Positions 29,332 to 38,410 of a stretch of DNA of 64,000 nt are shown one piece after another. Source of the stretch: Rhizobium leguminosarum (GTDB lineage: Bacteria; Pseudomonadota; Alphaproteobacteria; Rhizobiales; Rhizobiaceae); contig NZ_LWBS01000022.1 in NCBI RefSeq assembly GCF_001652265.1, positions 105,407 through 169,406 on the forward strand. The letters are read 5' to 3'. Position 1 is the first letter of the stretch. The number at the start of each line of letters is the position of its first letter. The position numbers were made by a program, and so were the translations under genes. Below the pieces are notes generated by a model. The model was not told the origin of the DNA. It did not search any database and was given only the letters and a program-made list of their open reading frames with translations.

Positions 29332-30129
29332 ATGACTGCTCTTATGAAATTGCGCTACACCGCCACTGCGGCAATTGCCGTGTTCGGCATCCTGGCAGGG
29401 GCCGCGCAGGCCGACGAACTTGCCGATATCAAAGCCGCAGGCGAGATCAACATCGGCATCTTCTCCGATTTCCCGCCCTTCTCTTCGGCAAGCGCCGATA
29501 TGAGCATCAAGGGCTATGACGTCGATGTCGCCCAGAAGATCGCCGACGGGCTCGGCGTGAAACTCAATCTCGTCAGCGTTACCGGCCAGAACAGGATCGC
29601 CTACCTGAACGACGACCGCGTCGACCTGCTGATGAGCGTCGGCTATTCGAAGGAGCGTGCCGAGGTTATCGATTTTGCCGCTCCGTACGCCCCCTACTAT
29701 ATCGCCGTCATCGGACCGGCGGCGCTGAAGGTGAGCGGCAAGGAAGACCTTGCCGACAAGACAATTGCCGTCAATCGTGGGACGCTCGAAGATACGTCGC
29801 TGACGGCCGCCGCCCCCGGCTCGGCCGCGATCCAGCGCTTCGAGAACTACAATTCGGTCATCCAGGCCTTCATATCCGGCCAGACGCAGTTGATGGTCGT
29901 CGGCAACGATGTCGGTGCGCAGGTTCTGGCACGACAGGAAGCCCTGAAGCCGGAGCAGAAGTTCCAGCTCCTCAGCTCCCCCTCGCACATCGCGCTCCGC
30001 AAGGGCGAGGAAGGCCTGAAGAAGGCTGTCAACGACAGCGTCGCCGCAATGATCGCCGATGGTTCGCTCGACGCAGGCTCGAAGAGCTGGCTGAAAGCGC
30101 CGCTCAACCCGGAAAACCTGAAGGACTGA
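29332..30129 (+). CDS. Polar amino-acid ABC transporter substrate-binding protein
   Basis: A 265-residue periplasmic binding protein of family 3 (PF00497). The signal peptide (ATAAIAVFGILAGAAQA) is followed by AAGEINIGIFSDFPPFSSA, GYDVDVAQKIADGLGV and RVDLLMSVGYSKERAEVIDF, the classical lobe-I pattern with Arg/Asp ligand contacts. AAGGGGA lies 7 nt before the ATG. It is 84 nt after the ureohydrolase and is separated from its permeases by a palindromic repeat. Confidence 0.93.
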   Translation: MTALMKLRYTATAAIAVFGILAGAAQADELADIKAAGEINIGIFSDFPPFSSASADMSIKGYDVDVAQKIADGLGVKLNLVSVTGQNRIAYLNDDRVDLLMSVGYSKERAEVIDFAAPYAPYYIAVIGPAALKVSGKEDLADKTIAVNRGTLEDTSLTAAAPGSAAIQRFENYNSVIQAFISGQTQLMVVGNDVGAQVLARQEALKPEQKFQLLSSPSHIALRKGEEGLKKAVNDSVAAMIADGSLDAGSKSWLKAPLNPENLKD

Positions 30130-30151
30130 CGAGGACGGCCTCCCACTCACC

Positions 30152-30262
30152 AGAGCATGATGCCGAAAACTGTAAGCGATTGCGATGGCATCATGCTCCA
30201 ATTCTTTGCTTGAGAGGCGGAACCAGATTTCCGGGGCGACCCAGCCCAGATCATCCGGCTCC
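30152..30262. repeat. Composite palindromic repeat R1, diverged full copy
   Basis: The first hairpin has arms GAGCATGATGCC/GGCATCATGCTC (30153-30198). The second half (30201-30262) aligns with the second hairpin of the 5249 copy but is diverged. It lies between the amino-acid binding protein and its first permease. Confidence 0.75.
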
Positions 30263-30274
30263 AAAGGACATGCG

Positions 30275-30943
30275 ATGAGATACGGCCTCGATTTCAATTG
30301 GCTTTGGGACGGAATGGGAGCTCTGGCTTATGGCGCAGGCACGACGCTTGCCCTGACGGCCTCCACATCGGTGCTCGGGATCGTTCTCAGCATTCTCGGC
30401 GCGGCCGCGCGCCGGGGACCTTATCCATGGCTGCGCAAGGTCGTCGGCCTCTATGTGGAAATCATGCGCAATACGCCGTTCCTGGTGCAGCTGTTCTTCA
30501 TTTTCTTTGGCTTGCCCAGCCTCGGCATTCGCCTCGATCCGGTCACTGCCGCCGTGCTTGCCATGACCCTCAACATGGCCGCCTACACGATCGAGGTGGT
30601 CGGGGCCGGGCTGGATGCCATACCGAGAGGTCAGAAGGAGGCGGCGCAGGCACTCGGCCTCAAGCCTCGGCTGGTGTTCTTCAAGATCATCCTGCCGCAA
30701 GCGATCGCCATCATTTTTCCGGCGCTGACGAGCCAGATCATCATCATGATGCTGGAATCGGCGGTGGTTTCGCAAATATCCGTCCGCGAGTTGGCGCAGG
30801 AGGCCGATCTGCTTCAGTCGCGCACCTTCCGCTCCTTCGAGACCTATCTGGTGGCGACGTTGATCTACCTTTCGATGTCCGCCGCACTTCGCCGGCTGCT
30901 TGTCGCCGGGAAACGCCGTTTTCTGGGAGCCGGTCTGACATGA
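30275..30943 (+). CDS. Polar amino-acid ABC transporter permease 1
   Basis: A 222-residue permease of the HisM/GlnP type. The N-terminal segment GTTLALTASTSVLGIVLSIL, the VEIMRNTPFLVQLFFIFFGLP box and the EAA loop QKEAAQALGLKPRLVFFKIILP are diagnostic. The start at 30275 is supported by AAAGGA; the frame is open upstream only across the repeat. It overlaps the next permease by 4 nt. Confidence 0.93.
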   Translation: MRYGLDFNWLWDGMGALAYGAGTTLALTASTSVLGIVLSILGAAARRGPYPWLRKVVGLYVEIMRNTPFLVQLFFIFFGLPSLGIRLDPVTAAVLAMTLNMAAYTIEVVGAGLDAIPRGQKEAAQALGLKPRLVFFKIILPQAIAIIFPALTSQIIIMMLESAVVSQISVRELAQEADLLQSRTFRSFETYLVATLIYLSMSAALRRLLVAGKRRFLGAGLT

Positions 30944-31587
30944 TTGAGTTCACCTTCTGGGACATTCTGCGCAATCTTGTCTTCGCGACACGCTGGACCC
31001 TTATGCTTTCGCTCGCGGCCTTTGCCGGCGGCGCCATCGCTGGCCTGGCGATCCTGTCTGCACGCATATCGAAAACGCGCTGGCCGCGCAGCTTCGCGTC
31101 CGGCTACATTGCCCTGTTTCAGGGGACGCCGCTGCTTATGCAGCTCTTTCTGATGTTCTTCGGCCTGCCGATGCTTGGTTTCCGGATCGAGTCATGGACC
31201 GCGGCCGTCTGCGGCTTGACGTTCTATGCCAGTGCTTATCTTGCGGAAATCTGGCGGAGCGGCGTCGAGGCGGTGCCGCGCGGGCAATGGGACGCCGCAG
31301 CCAGCCTGGGCTTGCATCGTCTCCTCGAACTTCGCCTTGTCATCCTGCCGCAGGCTTTCCGGATCACGCGCGCGCCGACCGTCGGGTTCTTGGTCCAGTT
31401 GATCAAGAGCACCGCACTGGCCTCGATCCTCGGCTTCGACGAACTGCTGAAAACCGCAAACGCCATCAACAACGCGACCTTCGAACCTTTCAAGGTCTAC
31501 GGTCTCGTCGCGGTGATCTTCTTCGCCCTGTGCTATCCGCTGACGCAATACGCCAGAATTCTGGAGAAGAAAGCGGCGTTTGGCTGA
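30940..31587 (+). CDS. Polar amino-acid ABC transporter permease 2
   Basis: A 215-residue HisM/GlnP-type permease: YIALFQGTPLLMQLFLMFFG is the conserved box and QWDAAASLGLHRLLELRLVILP the EAA loop. The ATG at 30940 overlaps the stop of permease 1. No ATP-binding protein gene follows; the next gene is an ornithine-cyclodeaminase-family enzyme. Confidence 0.92.
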   Translation: MIEFTFWDILRNLVFATRWTLMLSLAAFAGGAIAGLAILSARISKTRWPRSFASGYIALFQGTPLLMQLFLMFFGLPMLGFRIESWTAAVCGLTFYASAYLAEIWRSGVEAVPRGQWDAAASLGLHRLLELRLVILPQAFRITRAPTVGFLVQLIKSTALASILGFDELLKTANAINNATFEPFKVYGLVAVIFFALCYPLTQYARILEKKAAFG

Positions 31588-31744
31588 GTGGTGTTCAGTG
31601 CTCTGCATTCCGATTGCAGCGGAGTGCCCAAAAGGCCGATGCCGGTTGAAAAGCCGGTGCGCCGCGCGGCGGCGACCCGGCTCTCGTTCAATCACACAGA
31701 ACTCGCCTTATCCCGCAGTTAGAACTTCCTGAGAGATCGCTTCA

Positions 31745-32716
31745 ATGACCGACACACAAATCCGTATTCTCGATGCCCGGGCAACGGGCGAGCTTCTCCC
31801 TTTCGGCGCGCTGGTCGCGACCCTGCGGCAAGCATTTGCCGAAGGCTGTGTCGTGCCGGTACGGCATCACCACACGATAGCCAACAGCGGCGAGCCGGAT
31901 GCGACGCTGCTTCTGATGCCGGCCTGGCATGAAACGCACCGGTCGGAGCGCTACCTTGGCATCAAGATCGTTACCGTCTTTCCCGGCAACACGGTGCGCG
32001 GCATTCCCGGTTTGACCTCGACTTACATGCTCTACGATGGTCGGACCGGGATGCAGCTTGCGCTACTCGACGGAAACACGATCACCACGCGCCGTACGGT
32101 AGCGGCATCGGCCCTTGCCGCGGATTATCTTGCCCGACAGGACGCAAGCCGCCTGCTGGTAATCGGCGCAGGCCGCGTCGCGAGCCTCATACCTGATGCC
32201 TATCGCGCCGTCCGGCCGATCGCACATGTCGATATCTGGGATATCGATCCCGCCAGCGCCGAACGGCTGGCGCAGAGCCTCCGGCAACAAGGGCTCCAGG
32301 CCGCTGCCGTCACGGATCTGGAAGCCGCGGCGCGGCAAGCCGATATCGTCAGCGCGGCGACGCTGGCGACGGCGCCGCTTATCCGCGGCGAATGGCTGCG
32401 GCCGGGCACCCATGTCGACCTGATCGGCGGCTTCACCCCGGGGATGCGCGAGGCCGATGACGAGGCGCTTCGGCGCTCCTCGGTCTATATCGACACGCAC
32501 GAGGCCCTTCACGAAGCGGGCGATCTGGTTCAGCCGATCAGGGCTGGCGTCATTGCCGCAGATGCGGTGCGTGCGACACTTGACGAGCTGTGTCGTCGGG
32601 ATGTCCCAGCACGGGCGTCCAACGACGAGATCACTCTCTACAAGGCCGTCGGAACGGCGTTGGCCGACCTTGCCGCCGCGACGATGGTGTATCAAGCCGC
32701 CTCGATCGCCGGCTGA
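31745..32716 (+). CDS. Ornithine cyclodeaminase/mu-crystallin family protein
   Basis: A 323-residue NAD(P)-dependent enzyme of the OCD/mu-crystallin family. The segment GIKIVTVFPGN near residue 75 contains the active-site Lys, RRTVAASALAADYLAR and LLVIGAGRVASLI form the start of the Rossmann domain, and GGFTPGMREADDE is the conserved C-terminal box. Family members include ornithine cyclodeaminase (ornithine to proline) and the pyrroline/piperideine-2-carboxylate (ketimine) reductases; the sequence around RRTVAASALAADY looks closer to the latter to me. It follows the permeases by 157 bp. Confidence 0.85.
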   Translation: MTDTQIRILDARATGELLPFGALVATLRQAFAEGCVVPVRHHHTIANSGEPDATLLLMPAWHETHRSERYLGIKIVTVFPGNTVRGIPGLTSTYMLYDGRTGMQLALLDGNTITTRRTVAASALAADYLARQDASRLLVIGAGRVASLIPDAYRAVRPIAHVDIWDIDPASAERLAQSLRQQGLQAAAVTDLEAAARQADIVSAATLATAPLIRGEWLRPGTHVDLIGGFTPGMREADDEALRRSSVYIDTHEALHEAGDLVQPIRAGVIAADAVRATLDELCRRDVPARASNDEITLYKAVGTALADLAAATMVYQAASIAG

Positions 32717-32769
32717 CGTCTTCTGACCCGGGCGATCGCGAATGATCGAATCCTGAATGTCGATCGAAC

Positions 32770-33417
32770 TTAGGAAGCGAACCGCCACACTGTCGTCTTC
32801 TTGATTTCGCTGTCCTCCAGCGCCCGCGTTACCGGCACCTCATAAACCGCGCAGAATTCCAGCCGCTCTCTCGGCAGGTAACTGCGTCCGGGGTCTCCGA
32901 CCAGCACCCGCTTGCCGTCGGCTGCCAGCTTCGCGAACCAGGGAACGAGCGCATAGGCGAAAGCGCGATCGTAGAAGACGTCGCCGGCAAGCACGATATC
33001 CGCATCGACGGCCTCCCCGATCAGATCGGCGCCGGTAAATCCGAGCGAGACGCGATTGGCCTCGGCATTCAGCCGGACTGCCGCCTCCGCCCAGGGATCG
33101 ATATCACAGGCGGTGACCTCCCGGGCACCGGCCATCACAGCTGCAATGCCGACAAGGCCGGAACCGCTGGCGAAATCCAGCACCCGCTTGCCGCGCACCG
33201 TTTCCGGATGATCGAGAACATAGCGTGCCAGTCCCTGGCCGCCCGCCCAGGCAAAAGCCCAGAAGGGCGGCGGCAGGCCGATCGCTTCCAGCTCTTCCTC
33301 CGTCTTCAACCAGAGCTCATGCGCCTCGCTCGCCAGATAGAGCGAAATCTCCGGCACATGCGGCGGCGGCATCAGGCTGGTATTGGCGCGGATGAAGGCT
33401 TCCGGATCAGTCTTCAA
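32770..33417 (-). CDS. Class I SAM-dependent methyltransferase (METTL21-like)
   Basis: A 215-residue methyltransferase. Motif I is VLDFASGSGLVGIAA with the following acidic VTACDIDPWAE, and the post-I box is DIVLAGDVFYD, which resembles the D/E-x-x-Y/F motif of METTL21-type protein-lysine methyltransferases. I place the start at a TTG (33417) that overlaps the TGA of the EVE gene (TTGA); an ATG at 33372 would remove a conserved-looking N-terminus. Target unknown. Last gene of a tightly packed minus-strand set. Confidence 0.82.
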   Translation of the reverse strand: MKTDPEAFIRANTSLMPPPHVPEISLYLASEAHELWLKTEEELEAIGLPPPFWAFAWAGGQGLARYVLDHPETVRGKRVLDFASGSGLVGIAAVMAGAREVTACDIDPWAEAAVRLNAEANRVSLGFTGADLIGEAVDADIVLAGDVFYDRAFAYALVPWFAKLAADGKRVLVGDPGRSYLPRERLEFCAVYEVPVTRALEDSEIKKTTVWRFAS

Positions 33418-33851
33418 CGCGGCGGATTGTCCAGCCCGCCCATGCGGCAGACTTCGAGATATTCTTCCTCGGTGACCGGCTGCACCGAAAGCCGCATCGA
33501 GGTGACGAGCGCCATCTTCGCAAGCTTCTCGCTCGCCTTGACATCCTTCAGCGTCACCGGCTTCGGCACGTCCATGACGGCGCGGATATCGACGCAATCC
33601 CACTTCGGATCGCCCTTGGCGGAAGAATCGGGATGCGAAAGGGCGCAGACTTCGACGATGCCGACGATCTCCAGCCCGTCATTGGAATGATAGAAGAAGC
33701 CTTTGTCGCCGATCTGCATCGCCCGCATATTGTTGCGCGCCAGATAATTGCGGACGCCGGTCCATTCCGTGCCCTTTTCGCCGGCAGCCTTCTGCTGCTC
33801 CCAGGACCAGGAGGCGGGTTCGGATTTATAGAGCCAGTGCGCCATGCTCAC
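33414..33851 (-). CDS. EVE domain-containing protein
   Basis: A 145-residue single-domain EVE protein (PUA-like fold), a family thought to bind modified bases in RNA or DNA. HWLYKSEPASWSWEQQ starts the domain, followed by TEWTGVRNYLARNNMRAMQI, GDKGFFYHSNDG and EIVGIVEV, all typical. A GTG at 33851 overlaps the YciI stop; the ATG at 33845 is also possible. It overlaps the methyltransferase by 4 nt. Confidence 0.92.
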   Translation of the reverse strand: MSMAHWLYKSEPASWSWEQQKAAGEKGTEWTGVRNYLARNNMRAMQIGDKGFFYHSNDGLEIVGIVEVCALSHPDSSAKGDPKWDCVDIRAVMDVPKPVTLKDVKASEKLAKMALVTSMRLSVQPVTEEEYLEVCRMGGLDNPPR

Positions 33852-34141
33852 GCCTCCGGTTTGTTGAAGACCCAGTTATAGGCCTTGACGTCGACGCTTT
33901 CGAACAGTCCGGCCTTGGCATAGGGATCGGCATCGGCAAGCGCACGCGCCGCCTCTTTCGATTCCGCTTCGACGATGATCAGGCTGCCGCAGGGCTTGCC
34001 GTCGTCATCGAGAAACGGGCCGGCGATCTTCAGCGTGCCCTCGGCATTCAGCTTGTTCAGATGCTCGATATGCGTTGGGCGCGTATCCATGCGCACGTTC
34101 AGATGTCCCGGTTTGTCCTTGCAGAGAAGGGCAAAAAGCAT
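33848..34141 (-). CDS. YciI family protein
   Basis: A 97-residue YciI-like protein: MLFALLCKDKPGHLNVRMDTRP, HIEHLNKLNAEGTLKIAGPF and ADADPYAKAGLFESVDV, with the conserved His and the ADADPY box. It overlaps the EVE gene by 4 nt and follows gpsA by 9 nt. Function is unknown; this YciI-EVE-gpsA-tsaD order is common in alphaproteobacteria from what I recall. Confidence 0.9.
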   Translation of the reverse strand: MLFALLCKDKPGHLNVRMDTRPTHIEHLNKLNAEGTLKIAGPFLDDDGKPCGSLIIVEAESKEAARALADADPYAKAGLFESVDVKAYNWVFNKPEA

Positions 34142-34150
34142 GTCTGTCTC

Positions 34151-35134
34151 CTATTCGGTGGTGATCGGACGCGTCATCAGCTGCTCTATCGCCTCTGATA
34201 TATCGAGCCTGCCGTCGATGATGGCGGAAACGGCATCGGTGATCGGCATGCTGACCTTCAACTCCGCCGCAAGCCGCGAGGCGACGGAGGCGGCAAACGC
34301 ACCTTCCACCAGCGCACCCTGCAGGGGATCGGTCTTTTCGCCGCGCCCGAGTGCGATGCCGAAGCGCAGGTTTCGCGATTGATGGCTCGTCGCCGTCAGC
34401 ACCAGATCGCCGAGGCCGGAAAGCCCGCGCACCGTATCCGCCTGCCCGCCCTTGGCGACGACGAAACGCGACATCTCCGCAAGCCCGCGCGCAATCAGCG
34501 CCGCACGCGCGGAATCGCCGATGCCGCGGCCTTCGACGATGCCGCAGGCGATCGCCAGCACATTTTTCAGCGCGCCGCCAAGCTGCACGCCGATCCGATC
34601 GTTGGAGGCGTAGAGCCGGAAGGTTCGGCCTGATATGGCTTGAGCGAGCCGCTCCGCGATCTCCATGTCGGCTGCCGCGATCGCCATCGCAGTCGGCAAG
34701 CCTTTCGCGATATCGGCGGCAAAACCCGGACCGGAGAGCACGGCGACGGAATGATCCGGCAGTTCTCGTTCCAGCATGTCGGTCAGAAGATTGCCCGTCG
34801 CCCGCTCGATTCCCTTGGCACAGGTGACGACCACGGCATCCTTGGCAAGGTAGGGGCCGTATTGCCGCGCCGCATCGGCCTGCGCCTGCGACGGCATTGC
34901 AAAAAGCACGATGGAGGCACCAGTGATTGCATCCGCCTCGGCGGAAAATTCCAGCGTATCGGGCAGCAGAATGCCGGGCAGCACCGCATCATGCAGCCGT
35001 TCGGCCTTCAGATCGGCAATCAGTGATGGATCACGCCCGACGAGTGTCACGGCGCTGCGGCCGGCAAGCGCGATGACGGCGGCAAGCGCCGTGCCGAAAG
35101 CCCCCGATCCGACGACGGCGATGTTTTCGCTCAT
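34151..35134 (-). CDS. gpsA: Glycerol-3-phosphate dehydrogenase [NAD(P)+]
   Basis: A 327-residue enzyme that makes sn-glycerol-3-phosphate for phospholipids. The cofactor motif is [12 protein letters not shown], the catalytic Lys is in [13 protein letters not shown], and [15 protein letters not shown] is the C-terminal signature. The ATG at 35134 overlaps the tsaD stop by 4 nt. Translationally coupled to tsaD. Confidence 0.96.
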   Translation of the reverse strand: MSENIAVVGSGAFGTALAAVIALAGRSAVTLVGRDPSLIADLKAERLHDAVLPGILLPDTLEFSAEADAITGASIVLFAMPSQAQADAARQYGPYLAKDAVVVTCAKGIERATGNLLTDMLERELPDHSVAVLSGPGFAADIAKGLPTAMAIAAADMEIAERLAQAISGRTFRLYASNDRIGVQLGGALKNVLAIACGIVEGRGIGDSARAALIARGLAEMSRFVVAKGGQADTVRGLSGLGDLVLTATSHQSRNLRFGIALGRGEKTDPLQGALVEGAFAASVASRLAAELKVSMPITDAVSAIIDGRLDISEAIEQLMTRPITTE

Positions 35135-36252
35135 GCCTTGGCCCCCCGTTTTCCGAAACCGATCAGCGTTTCCGCATTGGAATCGAGCGGCCAGCGCGAA
35201 CGCGGTTGCACGTCGAGTGTATCCGGTGCAGCACCGGTCGCCATCCGCTCCAGTCCCGCCCAGGCGATCATCACGGCATTGTCGGTGCAGAGGTGCAGCG
35301 GCGGTGCAATGAAGCGGAAACCGTTCTTGTCGCACAGCGCCTGCAGCGTGCCGCGCAGTTCGAGATTGGCGGCGACACCGCCGGCGACGACCAGCGCCGG
35401 CTTTTCGCCAGTCGCTGGGCCAGTCGCTGAGCATGTTGCCGGAAATTCCGTCTTGAACCGCTGCAGGCCGCGGCCGATACGGTCCTTCAGCGTCCGCGAA
35501 ACCGCCTTCTGGAATGAGGCGCAGATATCCGCTACATCCTGATTGCTGAGCGGCGCGATATCCTGCGCCGCCTGCCGCACCGCCGTTTTCAGGCCGGAGA
35601 AGGAGAAGTCGAGCCGTGCCTCGCCGACCAGCGGCCGCGGAAAGTCGAAGCGGTCGGGATTGCCGTCCCGCGCCATCCGCTCGACCGCCGGACCGCCGGG
35701 ATAGGGCAGGCCGAGCAGCTTTGCGGTCTTGTCGAAGGCTTCGCCGAGCGCATCGTCGATCGTCGTGCCCCAGCGCTCATATTGCCCGACGCCCCGCACC
35801 AGGATGAGCTGGGTATGGCCGCCGGAGACGAGCAGCATCAGATAGGGAAAGGAGAGCCCGTCCGTCAGCCGCGCCGTCAGCGCATGGCCCTCGAGATGGT
35901 TGATCGCATAGAGCGGCTTGCCGGCGGCTCTGGCGATCGCCTTGCCGGTCATCAACCCTACCAGCAGCCCGCCGATCAACCCCGGCCCCGAAGTGGCGGC
36001 GATGGCGTCGACATCGTTGAGCGACACATTGGCGCGCTTCAGCGCTTCCTCGATCAGCTCGTCCAGCGCTTCGACATGGGCGCGTGCGGCGATCTCTGGC
36101 ACCACGCCGCCATAGGCGCTATGCTCGTCGAGCTGGGAAAGCACCACGTCCGACAGCACGTTGGAATGCCCCTCTGCATCGCGCTCGACGACCGCCGCGG
36201 CGGTCTCGTCGCAGCTCGTTTCGATGCCAAGGATGCGCAGAAAGGGAACCAT
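35131..36252 (-). CDS. tsaD: tRNA N6-threonylcarbamoyladenosine synthase subunit TsaD
   Basis: A 373-residue ASKHA-fold enzyme that transfers threonylcarbamoyl to A37 of ANN-decoding tRNAs. [16 protein letters not shown] starts the protein; metal ligands are in [19 protein letters not shown] and [13 protein letters not shown] are the nucleotide-binding boxes. The Thr/Ala-Gly-rich insertion ([15 protein letters not shown]) near residue 260 is short and not unusual. The start at 36252 faces hemC across 72 bp, so two promoters must lie in that gap. The frame is open far upstream on the complement of hemC, a coding shadow. Confidence 0.96.
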   Translation of the reverse strand: MVPFLRILGIETSCDETAAAVVERDAEGHSNVLSDVVLSQLDEHSAYGGVVPEIAARAHVEALDELIEEALKRANVSLNDVDAIAATSGPGLIGGLLVGLMTGKAIARAAGKPLYAINHLEGHALTARLTDGLSFPYLMLLVSGGHTQLILVRGVGQYERWGTTIDDALGEAFDKTAKLLGLPYPGGPAVERMARDGNPDRFDFPRPLVGEARLDFSFSGLKTAVRQAAQDIAPLSNQDVADICASFQKAVSRTLKDRIGRGLQRFKTEFPATCSATGPATGEKPALVVAGGVAANLELRGTLQALCDKNGFRFIAPPLHLCTDNAVMIAWAGLERMATGAAPDTLDVQPRSRWPLDSNAETLIGFGKRGAKA

Positions 36253-36324
36253 AAGGCCTGTTCGTTGATTGCGATGGGATGGAAACCCGTTTACGAGAAC
36301 TCCGGTAACAACGGAATAGAGCGG

Positions 36325-37254
36325 ATGCAAACAAAACCTTTCCGGATCGGCACGCGGGGCAGCCCGCTGGCGCTTGCCCAGGCGCATGAGGCCCGCGACA
36401 GGCTGATGGCGGCGCATCATCTGCCCGAGGACATGTTCGAGATCGTCATTCTCTCGACCAAGGGCGACCGCATTACCGACCGGTCGCTGGCCGAGATCGG
36501 CGGCAAGGGCCTGTTCACCGAAGAACTTGAACAGAAGCTTGCCGCCGGTGAGCTGGATTTCGCCGTGCATTCCGCCAAGGACATGGCGACGAAGCTGCCC
36601 GAGGGGCTTTATCTCTCCGCCTACCTGCCGCGTGAAGATATCCGCGACGCCTTCATCGGCCGCACCGCGCGCAAACTGATCGACCTGCCGCATGGCGCCA
36701 CCGTCGGCTCTTCCTCGCTCCGCCGCCAGGCGCTGATCCGTCGCATGCGGCCGGATATCAACGTCGTCACCTTGCGCGGCCTCGTCGAAACGCGCCTGCG
36801 CAAGCTCGAGGAGGGCGAGGTTGATGCGACCCTGCTGGCGCTTGCCGGTCTGAAGCGTCTCGGCAAGGTCGATGTGCTGACCGATATCCTCGATCCCGAC
36901 ACCTTCCCGCCAGCGCCGGCGCAGGGAGCGATCTGCATCGAAAGCCGCATCGGCGATGCCAGGATGGACGATCTGCTGGCGCCGGTCAACGATGCCTCGA
37001 CCTTCGACACCGTCTCCTGCGAACGCGCCTTCCTCGCCGCACTCGACGGCTCCTGCCGCACGCCGATCGGTGGTTATGCCGTCTGCGAAGGCGACCTGAT
37101 CCGGTTCTCCGGCCTCATCATCACTCCCGACGGCCGCAGCCAGCATGCGGTGACGACCGACGGCCACCGCCGTGATGCGGCAGCGCTCGGCACCCGCGCC
37201 GGCCAGGACGTGCGCGCAAGAGCCGGTAGCGCCTTTTTCGACGACTGGCACTGA
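36325..37254 (+). CDS. hemC: Hydroxymethylbilane synthase (porphobilinogen deaminase)
   Basis: A 309-residue haem-pathway enzyme that joins four porphobilinogen units. [14 protein letters not shown] is the N-terminal signature, [16 protein letters not shown] the substrate-binding Arg segment, and the dipyrromethane cofactor is attached to Cys in [13 protein letters not shown]. The ATG at 36325 gives normal length. hemD follows after 7 nt. Confidence 0.96.
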   Translation: MQTKPFRIGTRGSPLALAQAHEARDRLMAAHHLPEDMFEIVILSTKGDRITDRSLAEIGGKGLFTEELEQKLAAGELDFAVHSAKDMATKLPEGLYLSAYLPREDIRDAFIGRTARKLIDLPHGATVGSSSLRRQALIRRMRPDINVVTLRGLVETRLRKLEEGEVDATLLALAGLKRLGKVDVLTDILDPDTFPPAPAQGAICIESRIGDARMDDLLAPVNDASTFDTVSCERAFLAALDGSCRTPIGGYAVCEGDLIRFSGLIITPDGRSQHAVTTDGHRRDAAALGTRAGQDVRARAGSAFFDDWH

Positions 37255-37261
37255 AGCGGCC

Positions 37262-37969
37262 ATGCGTGTGCTCGTCACCCGCCCCGCGAACTCGGCGACT
37301 AGAACCGCACAACGTTTGCGCGATATGGGCCACGAGCCGCTGCTGCTGCCACTGCGTCAGCCGCTGCACGACAGCGCCGCTGCCGCAGGCGCGCTTGCAG
37401 CCACCAGTGGCGCAATCGCGGTGACGAGCGCCGAAGCCATCAGGGTCCTCTCCGCACTCGGCGAAAAACTTCGTCCGCATCTCGCCCGCCCGCTTTTCGC
37501 GGTGGGAGAAACGACCGCAGAAGAGGCGCGCAGCCTCGGCTTCCGATCGGTCGCCTCTTCCCAGGGCAATGGCCGCGATCTCGCCGATCTCGTCGCTGCG
37601 GAGAAACCGGGCACGCTGCTCTACCTCGCCGGCACCCCGCGCGCCGAGACTTTTGAAGGAAGATTGCGCGAACTCGGCATCCGTTTTTCCATCGCCGAAT
37701 GCTACCGTATGCAACCGGCCGTCCGCGATCCCGCCGAGATCGACGCGATCTTCGCTAACGGTTACCCGGACTCCATCCTCTTCTATTCCCGGCAGACGGC
37801 AGAGGATTTCTTTAGCATGCCGGAACTCCTATCAGCCGGGCCGGAACATAGTGGAATCCGCCTTCTCTGCCTCAGCGAAGCGGTGGCGCAAGCCATCCCG
37901 ACGGCTCTGAAAAAAAGCGTCGAGATTTCACCGATGGCGGATGAGAAAAGCCTTTTGTCGCTGCTTTGA
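37262..37969 (+). CDS. hemD: Uroporphyrinogen-III synthase
   Basis: A 235-residue HemD. This family is poorly conserved, but [17 protein letters not shown] at the N-terminus, [33 protein letters not shown] and the C-terminal [14 protein letters not shown], together with the position right after hemC, identify it. Ends four bases before a long inverted-repeat element. Confidence 0.9.
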   Translation: MRVLVTRPANSATRTAQRLRDMGHEPLLLPLRQPLHDSAAAAGALAATSGAIAVTSAEAIRVLSALGEKLRPHLARPLFAVGETTAEEARSLGFRSVASSQGNGRDLADLVAAEKPGTLLYLAGTPRAETFEGRLRELGIRFSIAECYRMQPAVRDPAEIDAIFANGYPDSILFYSRQTAEDFFSMPELLSAGPEHSGIRLLCLSEAVAQAIPTALKKSVEISPMADEKSLLSLL

Positions 37970-37973
37970 GGCT

Positions 37974-38330
37974 TTAGAGCCTTTCCTGGTCAGATTGCAG
38001 CATTCTGCCGGAGCAGGTTTTCGTCAGGGCAGAGGCGATTGGCGAAGGGCATACCTCTTGGTACGTCCGAGCCGATCGCCTCTGCCGTGGCGGAAAGATG
38101 CCCGGCCCACCGGCCGCACTGCTTCGCCATGCGAAGCAAGAGGTAGGTCCGGCGATTCTAAAGTCTTGCAGATTTGCCAGGCAAATCTGCGGGAGGGTTG
38201 GCTGAAACGGGCCGCCTGATCGACCGGCCGGCTTGGCCGTAGAGCTGGCCTACGACGCGCGCCGGCCGGTCCACCATCCGACTCCGTTTGAGCCAACAGA
38301 ATGCTGCAATCTGACCAGGAAAGGCTCTAA
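37974..38330. mobile_element. 357-bp element with perfect 34-bp terminal inverted repeats
   Basis: The arms 37974-38007 and 38297-38330 are perfect inverted repeats of 34 bp, starting TTAGAGCCTTTCCTGGTCAG. Inside are further hairpins: GGCAGAGGCGAT/ATCGCCTCTGCC (38028-38039, 38075-38086) and the 23-nt palindrome GCAGATTTGCC-A-GGCAAATCTGC (38168-38190). No convincing ORF and no flanking target duplication is visible. Its size and ends are like a miniature inverted-repeat transposable element or a large rhizobial intergenic element. It fills most of the 441-bp gap between hemD and mic60. Confidence 0.75.
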
Positions 38331-38410
38331 CCGCCCAAATTTGATCTAACCTCTTCCCTTAACTGGCATCACTGTCTAGTTTCGTTGCAATGCAGGATAA
38401 AGAGGACCTC

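Noticed and set aside
28534..30297. 587-codon open frame on the minus strand opposite the ureohydrolase and amino-acid binding protein
   Set aside because: Antisense shadow of two well-supported genes in high-GC DNA.
38024..38296. 90-codon frame inside the 357-bp inverted-repeat element as a transposase
   Set aside because: Too short, has no DDE or HUH motif, and results from the palindromic GC-rich interior.
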